From Tubulanus polymorphus (taxonomy: Eukaryota; Nemertea; Palaeonemertea; Tubulaniformes; Tubulanidae), in the NCBI RefSeq assembly GCF_964204645.1, contig NC_134036.1, positions 4,452,001-4,516,000 on the forward strand: DNA of 64,000 nucleotides. Reading direction: 5' to 3'. This document shows, piece after piece, positions 12,398-25,165 of the stretch (positions within the stretch are counted from its first letter, which is position 1; every line of letters begins with the position of its first letter). The position numbers and the translations under genes are program-made. The notes under the pieces were generated by a model. It was not told the DNA's origin and searched no databases. It saw nothing but the letters and a program-made list of their open reading frames with translations.

Positions 12398-13894
12398 CTG
12401 TAAGGTCACTCGAAAGCATCGCATGGGAGCGCGACCGCGTGGTAAGTATAATCGAGCGGGAGAAAAGACAAATCATAAAAACGTGATTAAGACTCGTTCG
12501 TTTCATTCGAATTCGAAGATGAAATTGGACGTAAGTAATTCGATTGAAGGACGGCCGGCACGCATAAAAAGGTCGCCGCAGAACGGGCGCTTATCAAAGA
12601 ACCCGGAAGATTGTATTCTTTCTATAATGACCAGGACGCGATAATTGCGCGTTTCTGGCAGACGGCAACGTTTTAATCTCGTTCTCAATTACGCCGATAA
12701 TTATGGCAATATGAAATAGCGGTCGTGAACTCGGCCCGATTCCTGCTCGCCGATCAACGACGGGGGCGGGCGCAAGTTACGAATACGAATGCGAATATTC
12801 ATAAAACTCCGACCATTTCTATTGTATATTGGGGGTAATAGTGGAAGATTGCTTACGGTCCAGTTGCAAAGAAAACAAAAAATAAAAGTATTTTAAACAT
12901 AGAAAACGTTATGGGCAACGATATACTTACTATTGGAGGGATCTATATATATATATTAAGAACGATTTTGATGAATTAAGCCGGTTTCAAAGTTGTATTT
13001 TTTAATACATCATTTCCTAAAGGTATATTCAACTTTTTAAGTACTTATCATGGAATTCGGTAAGTAAGTTGCGATCAAAAATAAAATGCAGCTCGTCGCC
13101 TAAAACGTCGCCAACAGGGAATAATCTATCGATCCAAAAACCCTCGACCTAACGCCCGTCTTTAAGATGACTAACATATCGTCGGCGGAGGTCTTGAAAT
13201 ACTGGATTTTTGCCAGTTACGTTGCTTAAAGGAGAGCCCATATTCGCTGAACTGAGACCGTCTCGGAACACGCTGATTCCACTGGTATGACCAAAAATGG
13301 AAAAATATCGAATTCTTTGGTGGTGTTATGAGTAATCGTACTGGCGCCTCTAACTAATCATTCGCTTTTTGAATTTCTACACATCCATATATGCAATTAA
13401 TTCGCGCCAGGCGTTGATTTTTACTACGTATTCTCGCGTTCTCGCCCGCTCCGGTGTCGGGACGGCCGAAAAAACAGCGCGCGCTTTCGCGACAAAACCC
13501 GCTTAGCAATATCGAATTTCACGTAACGGCGACGTTCGATTCGAATTTCTCGCATCTAGTCGATTAGATCGCGCCTAAACCGCCACACATAGTATCGGGA
13601 CGCCGCTATTGTCCGACGCTTCGGCGACTAATTAGAAACGTTTCGTCGAATCGTCGAAGATTAAAATCTGATATCGGAGATCGTTGATGAGAGACACTCT
13701 TTCTTTGTGTCCGCGTCGCAACGCCGGTTTATAAAATTGCGTAGTGAAAAAGTAACACGAGCCCGGACGAAGTAAGTAAGTTTCCTCCAACCGTGTTAAA
13801 ACCGGGTTATAGTTTCTCGCAACTTTGTTCGCCTAGTGTGTTACGCGCACGACATGTAAAGTTGTAAAACTAACTAATATAGTTAGTCTACACG
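12398..13894. other. Non-coding stretch
   Basis: Several GTAAGT strings follow open sequence (12441, 12531, 13051, 13771), but none could be tied to a recognisable exon. No repeat family recognised. Confidence 0.45.
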
Positions 13895-14000
13895 ATCCAG
13901 TTCTACAGATCCGAGTCAAGATTTGACTCTTGAGTTCACTCATTGAAAATGAACTAATTCCAACCCAGAGTTAACTGTAACTCACAACTGTAGAACTGGC
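13895..14000. mobile_element. Fold-back MITE of the CCAGTTCyACAG family, copy 1
   Basis: The left end ATCCAGTTCTACAG and the right end CTGTAGAACTGG are inverted repeats, with further complementarity inside around ACTCAAGAGTT-like sequence and CATTGAAAATGAACT in the middle. A better-preserved relative is at 34035-34124. Confidence 0.75.
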
Positions 14001-16857
14001 CCCGGGTTAACACCCTGTTTCGATGCGATAGTAGTTTCCTTTAATCACTGTGCTTATCCTAAATAGCGCTCGATCTATATTTAGCTGCTGATAAAAACCC
14101 TAAAATTCTTGGCTACGTATATACGGCCATGAAGACCCTACCCTGTATGGCGCGTTGAATTGAGCAATATTGGTTGAACGATTCCAATTTTCCCATAAAC
14201 ATTGTCTTGAAGATGTTGTCTTTAATGGTTATAGCATGACAGGACGATGATCACGAAAAGCCAGCTATCAATTTAGAATAAATCCAGGCTTCATGTGTCT
14301 TTGACGATTGTGCATTTAAGTGAAATGAAATAACAGGATAATGGTTATGATGAAGAGCACCTAATTAATCTAGAATAATTCCTGAAGATGGCGCATTCCG
14401 CAGTAGCTATAGAATAATGAAATGAGCTACACGCACGCGATCGCGCATCATCGAAAAACCACCGATGCTGAAACTAATTGGAGCAACCATTGCTATATAC
14501 TCCACATAGCTCAAACGAAAACACTCGCCGGGTAGCTATCAGCGCGAAACCGCTAAAACAGCGAAAGACGAGACGCGAATTACGCGCCGTTTCGTGTGTT
14601 TAGTCTGTTAGCAATTTAGACCAACGCGGTTCGATAAACTCGATTAACGATAACTTAACTATACAGCGCGCGCGAGAGCGAGAGTGAGAGAGTGGAGGGC
14701 AATTCGTTTCAACGCCGACGAGTGATGTTTTACAAAGCTGGTTCGATTAGCCCCCGATCTATCACACCTGAACAAGAAGACCGATGTTTTACTGCGGCGA
14801 ACTGCGAACTTACATCTTTCAGATTCGCATCTGCGTGTTAGTACGTACAGTTTATATATGATCGTCATCTTCATCGGATTTGCGGCGAGGAGGCCTTAAT
14901 TCGACTTTGCGCCTATAGCCCGTCTTTAGAGCATGGGCGTTATCTTTTACTTTGTAACAAAATTGCAAAGTTAAGATGTAGTCGCCTAGCTAGTCGCAAT
15001 ATTTTGGTTCAGATAAATTATAATGTTTCGATGCTTGTTTCTTCGTTGTATCGCCGAGGTAACCGAAGCTTGGCGAATAAATCTTTTGTTTTTTTTTTTT
15101 GACGAGCGATTTTCGTATATATATATAGAGGAAAGGTGGCGAGAGGCACAGTTTTTTTTTTTAGTAAACCTTCGGGAGGATTAGCCGCACGCCAGCCGTT
15201 CTCACTGAGCCGGATAGAAGGGAAGGGAGGGAGGGAAACAGCGCGAGAGAGAGCTGATTAAAACATAAGCTTAACAACGAGAACATGTGTAACACCGCCG
15301 CAAACAACAGGGGTCGAGCGAGAGCGAGCTAAACAAATACAGACGCGTTAAAACGCCGCATCGATGCCGGTCGGGATCACGCCTTATACGCGCGCGCGCT
15401 TGATCGTCGGAACAATATATCGGATGGATGGGCCTGCGGTATAAGAAACGTTACTCCGAAATATATGCCGAGATGGTGAAAATATCGTAGCAAATCTATG
15501 AATTCCGGATTGGCAAATCGATCATTTCAGAACTTTTTAAATCAATACTCGAATTCCCTTTTGTTGATCACAGGGGATCGTTTTTCTGTCAGGCTACAAG
15601 AAAATTCCCGCATTTTGGAAGATGGATTTTTTTTCAATTTGAGCGGGGCCTATCGTTGTTGGGTTCGTTTTTCTGTTGTAAAAACAGTTGTTTGCCGATT
15701 GCTATAGATCAGGATTTGCATCGATTCGACGCTTCACTTACACAAACTCAACAGTCACACCTCCCGCCGCTGCTGCAGCGAAACAGGCGTCTCGATGTAG
15801 AAATCGTAAATCGCGAAGCGCGCAGATCGTCGCGCGCGATCGCGGTCGAATTTCAGAGTAATACTAGACGCTGATTCTGTACGCCACAATCCGGCGTCCG
15901 CAATCGCGGCTTAAGATATTAATGATACGAATACGATTTTCTTAAATCATTCTTCGCACCCGGTAATATAGGTAACTGGATACTGCTAATAATACGACGA
16001 CAATACGGCCGTATTACTATTGATATGGTATACCCAATTCTTCAATAATCTTGCGCGCGCGCGACTTCTGTACGCGATATATCTACGCGATTCTAATTAG
16101 GAATTTCTAATTACCGAAAAGCGCCCGGTAGATTTGCCGGTGGTGCACAAAGCTTCTTTAAACGGCGTTCATAAATCGGTTTAATTCGTATATAATTCTC
16201 TTTCCTAACGAGAGCGAGCGAGCGCGCGGGATCTAACCCGACACCCGCGGGGTGTTCACTGTAAGTCTATACACATCCTCTGCGGGTATATCTGCGCATT
16301 TTCACTGATCCGTATTCATTTCTATCTCAGCATTGTCGTTTCTAAAACGACCCCGCAAGCAGCGGTTTCGTATGAACGTATCATTTTTTTTCATTACTTT
16401 AGAAAAAACCTAGCCAGATTTATTCAATTCGCCGCGAAATCATAAACAGATCGCTATACGGCTGGATTCGATTCGTCGGTGGCGCACCTGGTGGATCCTC
16501 GCTTGCCGCGGATAGTTTTTTTTCTATCATATAAATACGTCTTTATTTTCTACGCGTTGGATAACGATTTTCGATTTACGCAATGCTGGTTCCTATGAAA
16601 CGCTCTATTCTTAATTTAATCTTAAGTTCTTTCAAACATTTTTTTTGTCCTTTAAAATAGATTCCTCACCGACAATAGAAAAGACACCGAAATGTTTCCC
16701 TAAGCGAACACCTGATTTTATCTTTTAACACGGAAAGAGTGACAATCTCTTTGATGATGAAAAAATGGATTATCTATCTTATGATTGATTCAATTTCATG
16801 AGCAAAATCCACAGCTAACTGTTTTTAGTTTCTTCGATTATGAAGTTTTGTCAAAAC
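14001..16857. other. Non-coding stretch
   Basis: No gene recognised. It contains GA-rich patches near 15210-15260 and T-runs near 15090 and 15152. A fragment of family D (GCGCACCTGGTGGATCCTCG) lies at 16478-16513. Confidence 0.45.
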
Positions 16858-17012
16858 TATACCTGTCTTATTCGGTTTTTTTGTTGTTGATTTGGTGCCC
16901 ATTTATAACAAACCCACCACACCTGCCGGGACCGAAACAGAGGGTTTGATTTCGAAATCGGAATCCGAAGCGCGGCAGCAGAGCCACACAATCGGTCGAA
17001 TTTACATAATTT
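16858..17012 (-). mobile_element. Interspersed repeat family B, copy 2 (reverse)
   Basis: Reverse-complement copy with landmarks AACAAACCCACCACACCTGC, CGAAACAGAGGGTTTGATTT and GTCGAATTTACA. Its C-run is short. Its 3' part lacks the ATCAAACGAAATCTACCAA block, so it is diverged or truncated. Confidence 0.75.
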
Positions 17013-20000
17013 CTGTCAAAATCGAAGTACCCTAATCGGAAATATCGGTTTCCATGTTCATCATTTTTTTCCTCAGCATCTTGTTCGACATTAACAGGAA
17101 TAAAGTCGAGTAATCGTCGGCGATGAGAGTCCGTTAAAAATACGGCCCCGTATCGCGGCGCGCGTGTCTCCGCATTTTTTCGACACCGATTCGCCCTTCA
17201 AATGAAGCCAATAGCGACACGTATATACTGTTCGTTAGATTCGCTTAGGATGCGACGACGCACGAACAACACAGATCGCTGTGTGCATAGCGGCTCGAAC
17301 GAACATCACATCCACTATATCGCCATTCACTTAACTACACTAGCTCGAGGAAGCATTTTCGGACTTTGTTTTCTCGTTATCATCATGTGGGAATCCCTCT
17401 TTATTATACCCACCAATCTAAAATCCCACACCGAGAGAATGGTTGAAAATAGAAAATTAAGTCCGAAATGTTTCCTTTTTTCTATATTTTTTCTAATCAT
17501 TATTATATTAATTATGTATATATTCGACTTTATTTTTATTACGCATTCTACTACAAACACGCAATCATCTTTTCAACGCGGAGTAAACTCGCTGAAAATC
17601 ATTTCGTAGCCGACGTAACGCGTTAAAATGACGTTTACTTTCTAAAAAGGTAAATATGCCTTTTTGTGTCTCGCGCTGAAAGGTAAATTTTGTTCAACGG
17701 TAGAAGGGAAACGCGTTTAAAGGCCCGGAAGCCGGTTACACGCAGTCGTCGCAGAGTTAAGACTGGTAATAATGATAGTCGTAAAAAACCGTATAAGGCA
17801 ACAACGGTTTCAGGCTCAGAAATTACCATGCGTTAGTTCCTATTGCATCTTAAACATGTCGTATCAAGGCCCAACAGTTGAATCTTGATAAAACAAATTT
17901 GGATCCCGTTCACCAGTCATCTCCTAAGTCATGTAACCGAAAAGTGTTTAGGACCTAGTTTTGACAGTTGGCGCACTGGGCCCACTATTTGAACAGCGCA
18001 ACTCGACCCCCATACTAACATTGTACCCGAACTATATCCAGATCGTACCCCTATAACGGCCGATCTAACGACTCGATAACAGTCTTAAGATTTTCAGACC
18101 ACACTTGCAACACCGGACTATGTTATCCGTTTTCGAACGTGTCGTCGTCGTCGGCGCATCGAATTTCGATTCAGCCGCCGCGAAGACCTTGAACGACGGA
18201 ACGTTGTGATGGACTCCGACGCGAAAAACGATTCGATTTTGTCGACCTCCCGCAGCGCGCGCGGCGGCTCCGCGATCGACGACGAATTTCGAATTGGATA
18301 CACGTCGATATTTGATTATATACGACGAGGTTGAAGCGATCTGACACGTCGACACTTTCAGACATTCGCGCGGTAAAACCGCCATTGTTATTATGGCATA
18401 TACTAACAGTCCGGTCTTTGATTTAAGCGATGGTTGGGTTACTGGTTTCAAGACCTTTAAATACATTTTTTTAAATACATTTCAATTATGACATCAAAAA
18501 ACACTGTGATTTCAACTTGAGGTGATATTATACACAACGAAATCGTAGCAAATGAAACGAGCGTAAATCATGAGTCTTTTAATTTCACTAATCTTTACGG
18601 GCAATATGAATTCAGGATTTAAGATAATCGAACGATTCCACGCTCTAAAATGTGCAATTTTATATCACAAGCTAAAGTAACTACTTTTTTTCGAAAACGC
18701 GACCTGATGCACCAGCTGAAACGCATATTTCGCGGAAGAAAAAAAATTTATTTCAAGTCGCCTTTTTTCGACCTGGGCTTTCACAGAGAGTTCATCATCT
18801 CGAGGAAACTCGCTCGGATCTCCCAGACCCCCCCCCCGCGACGTTGCGTTATGTAATTGATTTCCGCGAAACGGAAAAAAGTCGAGTCGAGTCGACGCAA
18901 AACACGTGTCGAAGCCGCGCGCAAGCCGTGAACGAACCGAACCGGAAGTATACACGAGTTTCATCGGGATATTCTTGCCGATGATTTTGTCACGACTGGC
19001 GCTCCGTATAAACGCGCTGGTTAACGGTGCGTGTGTAATGACGTCACCACCGGTGAAGACGACGATGTTTTCCGTTTTTTTGTTTTCTCGGAAAGATTCG
19101 GCCGAATGAATGATAACAATATTTTTATGATGTCGTGCGCGCTGGATGAGGAGAGTTATAAAGGAAGCGAGGACGAGAGTTAGATGAGCAAAGGGTGATG
19201 GGAATATAGGAAAAGGAAGGCTGGGACGGAGAAGAAAGAGAGCAATGGAGAGGGAGTGAGAACAAAGTAAGATGAATAGGTTAATAATGGCTAAGAGGAG
19301 AGACTTGTAGAGGGAGTGAGTGAGAGAGAGAGGGGATGCGAGAGAGAGAGGAGAGAGAGGGAGAGGGAGTGAGGTAGAGCGGAAGAGAGAGTGAGTGAGT
19401 GAGAGTGAGTGAGAGAGAGGGAAAGGTTAAGATAAAGGATTGGAAAGAGACGGGTTTGTAGAGTGATCAGATTTAGCTGACGAGGGGAGTGAAGTTAAGG
19501 AGAGAGACTATAATAAGGAGGTCAGAAAAAGCTGGCAAATTGTGTTGAAAAAAACAAACGAGGGTGGGAAAAGTCAGGTAGTTGGAATGCGCAGCGGCGT
19601 GTGAGCTGAAATCAAGAATAGGAAGAAGGCAGGGGAGAATGCGGGAGGAGGAACGCAGGTAGTGGGGATAGGCAGGAATGGTAAATGGCGGAGAAGGGAG
19701 AAGAAAAGCATAGGACAAGTATGGATTATGATAGAGGAATGGTAAGGGACGGGATGGTGTCGCGAGCGTGAGTGACAGTGCAGGCGAGCGCTCTGTCGTC
19801 TCTCTGTCTCTCATCTCGCGTACGCCGAGTCGATTCATTTCTGTCGTTGATTCAATAACATCTCGATTTCCAGCAATTTGAGTCCAATTATATCCGCCTT
19901 CACAATTCAATAACAGGCCGAGCGAAACGCGAGGACGCGTTTCCTATATATACACGCACGATTCACGCGGCGGCTGAACCGATGAGCACGATCAAGCTGA

Positions 20001-20084
20001 AAGCGCTTCGTAAGCGAAGCCTTCAATAAATCGGGATGTCCCGATGGCCAGAAGACTGTCTAACTACTTCAAGGGAATAATGGT
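17013..20084. other. Non-coding stretch with GA-rich tract
   Basis: Purine-rich (GA/GGGA) sequence spans about 19140-19700, densest at 19310-19420, and gives a spurious Ser/Pro/Leu frame on the minus strand. A segment near 17340-17480 (GAAGCATTTTCGGACTT and its near-inverse AAGTCCGAAATGTTTCC) is related to 44690-44712. No gene recognised. Confidence 0.45.
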
Positions 20085-20200
20085 TAATCCTCCATCGCCG
20101 CAGTAGCGTCGACGGTATATACGGTTGGATTATGTTGTTGGGTCGATAACGAAGAGACTACTAGCGCACCTGGCGGATCTGCTCTTGCAAGACAACGCAT
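20085..20200 (+). mobile_element. Family D fragment(s)
   Basis: CCATCGCCGCAGTAGCGTCG and, further on, ACTAGCGCACCTGGCGGATC match two parts of the dispersed family D consensus, but in swapped order. This suggests a rearranged copy or remnants of a tandem pair. Confidence 0.6.
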
Positions 20201-20250
20201 CTGATTGGCTATATATTTGTATATAGACAGGTGGCCGCTGAGCGACGACC

Positions 20251-20312
20251 CGTCCACCCAAGAAATCTTAGGCGGTGTAAACCAATCCACCCGAGAAATC
20301 TTAGGCGGTGTA
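20251..20312 (+). repeat. 30-bp direct duplication
   Basis: Two adjacent copies of a ~30-bp unit containing CGAGAAATCTTAGGCGGTGT or CAAGAAATCTTAGGCGGTGT. This is a local duplication. Confidence 0.85.
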
Positions 20313-21700
20313 AACAGATCGATGAAGAAAAACGGCGGCCAGGGTTTGTGTTGGCGGCGCGAGCTTGCGGGCTGGAGGCGATTGAAATAATCGAACCCTG
20401 GCAAGCGAGGAAGCCGCAGACGGCGACGCAGCGATAGCGAAAATCAATTTTCGACTCTACGTCGAATGAAACGACGACGAAACGCGGAATAAGAAGACAC
20501 GACACGACACGACACGAGCTCCGAGTAACGATCTCATAATAGATAATCTTTCGTGCGCCAGATTTAATATTAGCCGCCGACTTTTTACGAAAATCATTTC
20601 TCCTCCGTCGACGTCGTCGTCTTCTCCGCCATTTACCTTGTGTCGTCGTCATGGCAACGACGACGTGGATCGCGAGAGGAACGGAAGATTTTGCCGAAAG
20701 AAATGAACCGCGCGCCGCGCGATATTCGATATTCGACATACGAACTGCGTGCGGTATGAACTTCAGTGCGGGCGAGCGCCGCGCCAGTCAGCCGAAACGG
20801 GCAAGATGTCGCGGTCGTTCCCGTGTCGCGTTGTTGTAATTTGTGAAATAAATGCTACCTAACTGAAAACTTGAGATTCAGACGGTTTGCATATTGCCAA
20901 AGCGGTCAAAATCCATCCAGGGGCCGGTGAAATATGATAGAACTAGACAGTATCACAAATAACTTTAAAAAAGAGAATAAAATGAACCAACAATGCAGGA
21001 GAAAAGTACCCTGACAAAATGGCGGCTAATAGCACTGTTTAAATGGTTTATATCCTGGGCAAAAACTGTTAATGCCAAAGTCAAAACTTTTAATGTAATT
21101 GCTATAATTGGTTGCTTCCTGTTTTCAATGAGGACAAAAGCTCAAACTTAACCGATTTTGGTTTAGATTATTACGACTTGATCATTTTTGGGGGGAATCC
21201 CGTTTTGATAGCGACATGCGTGGTCAGTAGCATGCATTCGATTTTTTTGGAATGAGTGAGATTTTTTTTTCTAATTTCCTGACTGATGCACAGGTTTTCC
21301 AAATTATTCAGGTCATCGGCCACCCCGCTGCTGGTGGCTTACAGCATAGCGGGCGCGTGAAAACTCTAGATCAGTAAAGTCAGCCGGCGGCGCGAAACCC
21401 GAACCGCCGTTTAAAAATCGAGAACCACCACGCGCGAAGATATCTTCGCTAGCGGTAAACCGACGCCGTGCGTCGAGCGACGAAATGGCTTTCGTAATTT
21501 CCTAAATTCGATGACTGTACTTTCTTTCGTCGACGCCGGATTCGTCACTGCCGGCTGTGACGACGGCGTCGAATTTCTCGACGCGAAGGAAACGACGTGT
21601 AGATGTTGATGCGTTTTTTAAGACGCGTTTGAAAGATCGAAAGCGAGTTTTGTTTATCGGAAATCGAAGTCAAAAGATACGTCTCTCTATAGATCCTCGT
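20313..21700. other. Non-coding stretch
   Basis: CpG-rich to about 20840 with short CGA/TCG runs, then AT-rich. Positions 20498-20517 hold (GACAC)n. No gene recognised. Confidence 0.45.
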
Positions 21701-21875
21701 CAGGTTGTGATGGACTAGTCCGAAACGTCGTGTATTTGATTGCTCTTTTTCGATGAATGAAATCTTATACTTTAAATTGTGTATGTGCTTGTGTGACGGA
21801 CTAGTCCGAAACGTGGTGTATTTTGATTTTTATTCTTGATAAATGAAATTTAATACTTTAAATTTTGTGCATCGC
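21701..21875 (+). repeat. Two tandem GAAACGTCG-type elements, about 86 bp apart
   Basis: Two diverged copies begin with GGACTAGTCCGAAACGTCG (second copy ...CGTGG), run through TTTGATT and GATGAATGAAAT (second GATAAATGAAAT) and end in ACTTTAAATT. GGACTAGTCC is a perfect palindrome directly before GAAAC. A related end is at 32912-32985. Confidence 0.75.
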
Positions 21876-22204
21876 GGTTTTTGAACTTGTTATTTATTCT
21901 CTCCGGCTATTCCTATAGATGTCTTAACCACGCTAGCGCAAACAGGGGGTGGAGTCTCTCTGAAAACGGTGGCTTTCCAATCGATGTTTTCTAGTAGAAT
22001 CGATGGTGTTCTTCTTTGGTATAAACGATCTGTTTGAGAGTTTTAGAGTCCATCGTTGAATCAAGGGACAGTGGTTATCAACGCTTAGCGATCTCATGTG
22101 GCGTGCGTTTGCCGCCTTAGCTTTACTCAATTACCCGATGAAGCTACTACTAAGCTCGTAATTTCAATGATAAAATCAGTATTAATCTGTACACAGTGCT
22201 AGCT

Positions 22205-22535
22205 GTTTTTGACACCGTAAAAACCGTTACAATAATGTTGATATAAATTGATAACACGTTTTTTCAAAGAGTTCTCTTCGAGTAGATGCGCACTACGTCA
22301 TCGATATTAGCGTTTCGAAATGAAAATTGCTATTATGAATTTGGGCATTCGTTATGCGAATAAATAGATTTCATTAGATTCCGTTTAGAATATTTTTATG
22401 TATTTTTATCGACGAATTTCGAGGGGATGTGCACTACGTCATCGATATCGGGGCTAGGATGTCGGTCAGATAAGTTCAATTTTGTCGATATATTCACGCT
22501 CAACATTCAAAATTCTATTGATCCTATAATCATAT
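22205..22535 (-). mobile_element. Interspersed repeat family C, copy 1
   Basis: Shares CCGTTACAATAAT, GATG(T/C)GCACTACGTCATCGATAT (twice, near 22285 and 22428) and CTATTGATCCTA with loci at 31005 and 61700. The two internal CACTACGTCATCGATAT copies show that the element is built of two related halves. No coding capacity. Confidence 0.7.
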
Positions 22536-22796
22536 AAAATTTATTTATTCATTTATTCATTAAAGGGAGATGTACATCTTAAAATAAACACAATACGTAG
22601 AATTACCTCGTAGTTTTACCTCGCAATTGAAAACGCACCTATTTTTAATCAGCACTACAAAAGATTTTACTTGAAGCAACCGTTTGAAATTAAATATCTA
22701 TTTTATTGGGTAATATTTTATATATCTGTCAATTGTCTTATGTTTTTTTTGTCAATTTGTTAAGTCTGTTGAGGTATTTTATGTAACGGACTGTAA

Positions 22797-22940
22797 ATAA
22801 ATATTATTATTATTATTATCATTATTATTATTACTATCATTATTATTATTATTATTATTATTGTTATTATTATTATTATTATTATTATCATTATTATTAT
22901 TATTGTTATTATTATTATTATTATTATCATTATTGTTATC

Positions 22941-22977
<37 letters not shown>
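22797..22977 (+). repeat. (ATT)n microsatellite with ATC interruptions
   Basis: About 180 bp of ATT repeats interrupted by ATC and GTT triplets. Confidence 0.98.
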
Positions 22978-22979
<2 letters not shown>

Positions 22980-23569
22980 TAGCAGCCAGGCCGAATCAAG
23001 ATTTATAAGTCACTAAATAATTCACTATATTATTCACTGTCGATAATCTTAGGCAATGTGTTATCATCATTTCTTCAAGGCATTGATAAACTTTCAAGTT
23101 TTTAGTTCCTTCGTTACGTTTTGATTCATTTTACGTCGTAATCGACGCGTCGAGTCGACGCGATCTAACGCCCGAACACTATACGCTAATCCGAGTAGAT
23201 TATTCCCCGCAGATAGCTAATTAATCCGCTCGACGACGATCGATTTTCGAACGACGTGGCCAAACGGTTAACGGATTAATCACGCCGATTTGCCGCCGTT
23301 AAACGCGGCGTAATCGCGACACCCCCGCGCGCGCTAATTAAAAACCTATCCGTTATATATTATACGTCAAACTACGCGTTTTAACTCGAGGATGACGACT
23401 CGACACACCTCTGACGTGGCTAACGGGAATCCCGCTCGCTCACGTAGAAATTGAGATACGCCGAGCGCGCGCTAATGCCCGTACGGAATGACCGTCGGCC
23501 TAGGCCTACCGCCTATGCTCAATAATCAAAAACAATAATCGTTAATAGAACCAGAACCACACTCAAACG
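22978..23569. other. Non-coding stretch
   Basis: A GATAAACTTTCAAGTT string near 23087 is shared with 31196. The rest is CpG-rich unique sequence without a recognisable gene. Confidence 0.45.
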
Positions 23570-23635
23570 ACGTTCCGATCTCACCCTAGAGATCATCGTC
23601 ACCTGACGATGATCTCTAGGGTGAGATCGCAACGT
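23570..23635. repeat. Near-perfect palindrome with 2-nt centre
   Basis: Arms 23576-23601 and 23604-23629 are perfect inverted repeats of 26 bp around a CC centre. Beyond a single C/C mismatch the pairing continues for 5 bp (ACGTT/AACGT). The right half reads CTGACGA, then a TGATCTC...GAGATC stem, then GCAACGTCG, which resembles the GAAACGTCG element ends elsewhere. Confidence 0.95.
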
Positions 23636-23879
23636 CGTGTCTTCTATATATTTTAGATTGAATAAATAAATTCTTGTTTTTAAATTCTGTTAATCTGTAG
23701 ATAGTGGGTTTTTATCTTAATAATCGTAGAATCGTATAGAAATCAATCATCCCAGGTACACATGCAAATATAGGAATTTAATCTGGACTTGAAGGCCGAT
23801 ATAGGCGGAGACGCTTGTTCATTCTAAAGATTTGCTTATTAAGGGAGGAAGGAAGTTAGTGTACAGTGATACTAGATTG

Positions 23880-24215
23880 CAAGTGAGTATCCACCGGGTG
23901 GTCCTAGTGAGCAGTGGTAATCCGGCAAGTGTTTATGAGGGTCCATTTAGTGCGCTAGCGTATAGCTTGCCATCACAAAACCGACTGTGGTAAGCGATGA
24001 TCCACCAGGTGCGCTAGTGTATAGTGCGTCATCGACAAGACCTAATATGGAAAGTGGAGATCCACCAGATGCGTTAGTGTATAAAATGCCATCGACTAGA
24101 CCTACTGCGGCAAGCGAGGATCCACCGGCAGCGCTATAGCGCACAGTAGAAATAGGGCATCAGCTTGGACCTACTGTGGCAAGCGAGGATTCACCAGGTG
24201 CAAGACGTCATCGCG
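23880..24215 (-). repeat. Tandem array of family D, ~60-bp units
   Basis: Five to six units carry GGATCCACCAGGTGCGCTAG, then TATA, a CATCGACAAGACCTACTG-like stretch, and TGGCAAGCGA. The unit is the reverse complement of the core of dispersed family D (ACTAGCGCACCTGGCGGATC). At 60 bp it leaves a short 20-residue repeating frame open on the minus strand, not considered a gene. Confidence 0.85.
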
Positions 24216-24677
24216 ATATTGAATTCACGAATTCTTAGTAATGCCTTAGTTTGCGCGCGCTCCCGTATCTTCGCGTTAAAGTGTCGACGCGATGTTTTAA
24301 GGATTTACGTGTTTTTTTTTTCTTTTCCCCTCTTTCATTTTTGATTACTTTACAGTTCAACAACTCTTCGCGCACGTCGAGGGCTTCGGCGGAGAGAGAG
24401 AGAAACAGCCACCCTCTCTCTCTCTCTCTCTCCGCCGCGCGCGCGGAGGAGGGGCGCACCGGCAGACAATAGACGACGATCTCGAGATCCATTACGGCGG
24501 ATGATAATCGCTTGGCTGCAAAAGATATATACAAATAGATGGGCGAACGGTTCGAGAGCGTCGACGCCGGTTCGTTTGCGTAAAGTGCTTTTTGAAAAGA
24601 ATACGACTTCACTCGAGTCGACTGCGAGCTTATATTAGAAGATCATGATAAGACGGTTATTTTTAGCGCTCGTAAGA
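24216..24677. other. Non-coding stretch with CT/GA tract
   Basis: A (TC)n run at 24411-24432 sits next to its near-complement GAGAGAGAG at 24393-24402, so the DNA can form a hairpin. No gene recognised. Confidence 0.5.
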
Positions 24678-24818
24678 TGGACATGGCCGAGGAAAAAGAC
24701 AAAGTCTCCGCTGGCAGCTTGCCACCTGCCGACGAGTCAGACACTGGTGGTATCAGTGATTCTCGTACCCGTGCTACCGAGGACCGGTGTCAGATAATAA
24801 CGTGTAAGAATTTGTGAA
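24678..24818 (+). CDS. Short unrecognised ORF running into a repeat
   Basis: A 46-codon frame starts MDMAEEKDKVSAGSLPPADE and runs to a TGA at 24816-24818. It is too acidic and regular in codon use to look like random repeat sequence. Upstream, TTATTTTTAG could be an acceptor; near the end, AAC|GTGTAAG could be a donor at about 24798. The ~91-bp repeat array starts at that same place, so either a coding exon is cut by repeat insertion or the frame is chance. I do not recognise the peptide and assign no function. Confidence 0.25.
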
Positions 24819-25165
24819 ATACAGCATATATTCTGTCTCTTAGTGCGGTTAAGTTGTGACTGGTAAAATTCTACCCCGAGTTGGTGTAAATTACTGAATA
24901 AGAGTTTAGAAACACAGTAGACTATGTCTCCTACTGCGGTAAAGTTTAGATAATTCTAAACAATAATCTAACTTGGCTAAATTCTATCCCGAGTGTGTAT
25001 CATGAGTTTGTGAAATATATTTCACTCTTGTCTCTTACTGCGGTAAAGTTGAGACCGGTAAAATTCTACCCCGAGTTTGTGTCAAATACCGAGTAAGAGT
25101 TTGTGAAATACAGTAGACTCTGTCTCTTACTGCGGTAAAGTTTAAACCGTTGAATACCGAGCAAG
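24797..25165 (+). repeat. ~91-bp minisatellite, locus 1
   Basis: Four copies with landmarks TCTCTTACTGCGGTAAAGTT, GGTAAAATTCTACCCCGAGT and AGAGTTTGTGAAATACAGTA. Spacings are about 91, 104 and 92 bp, the long one reflecting an insertion. The same family is inverted at 56410-56665 and 63790-64000. Confidence 0.9.
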
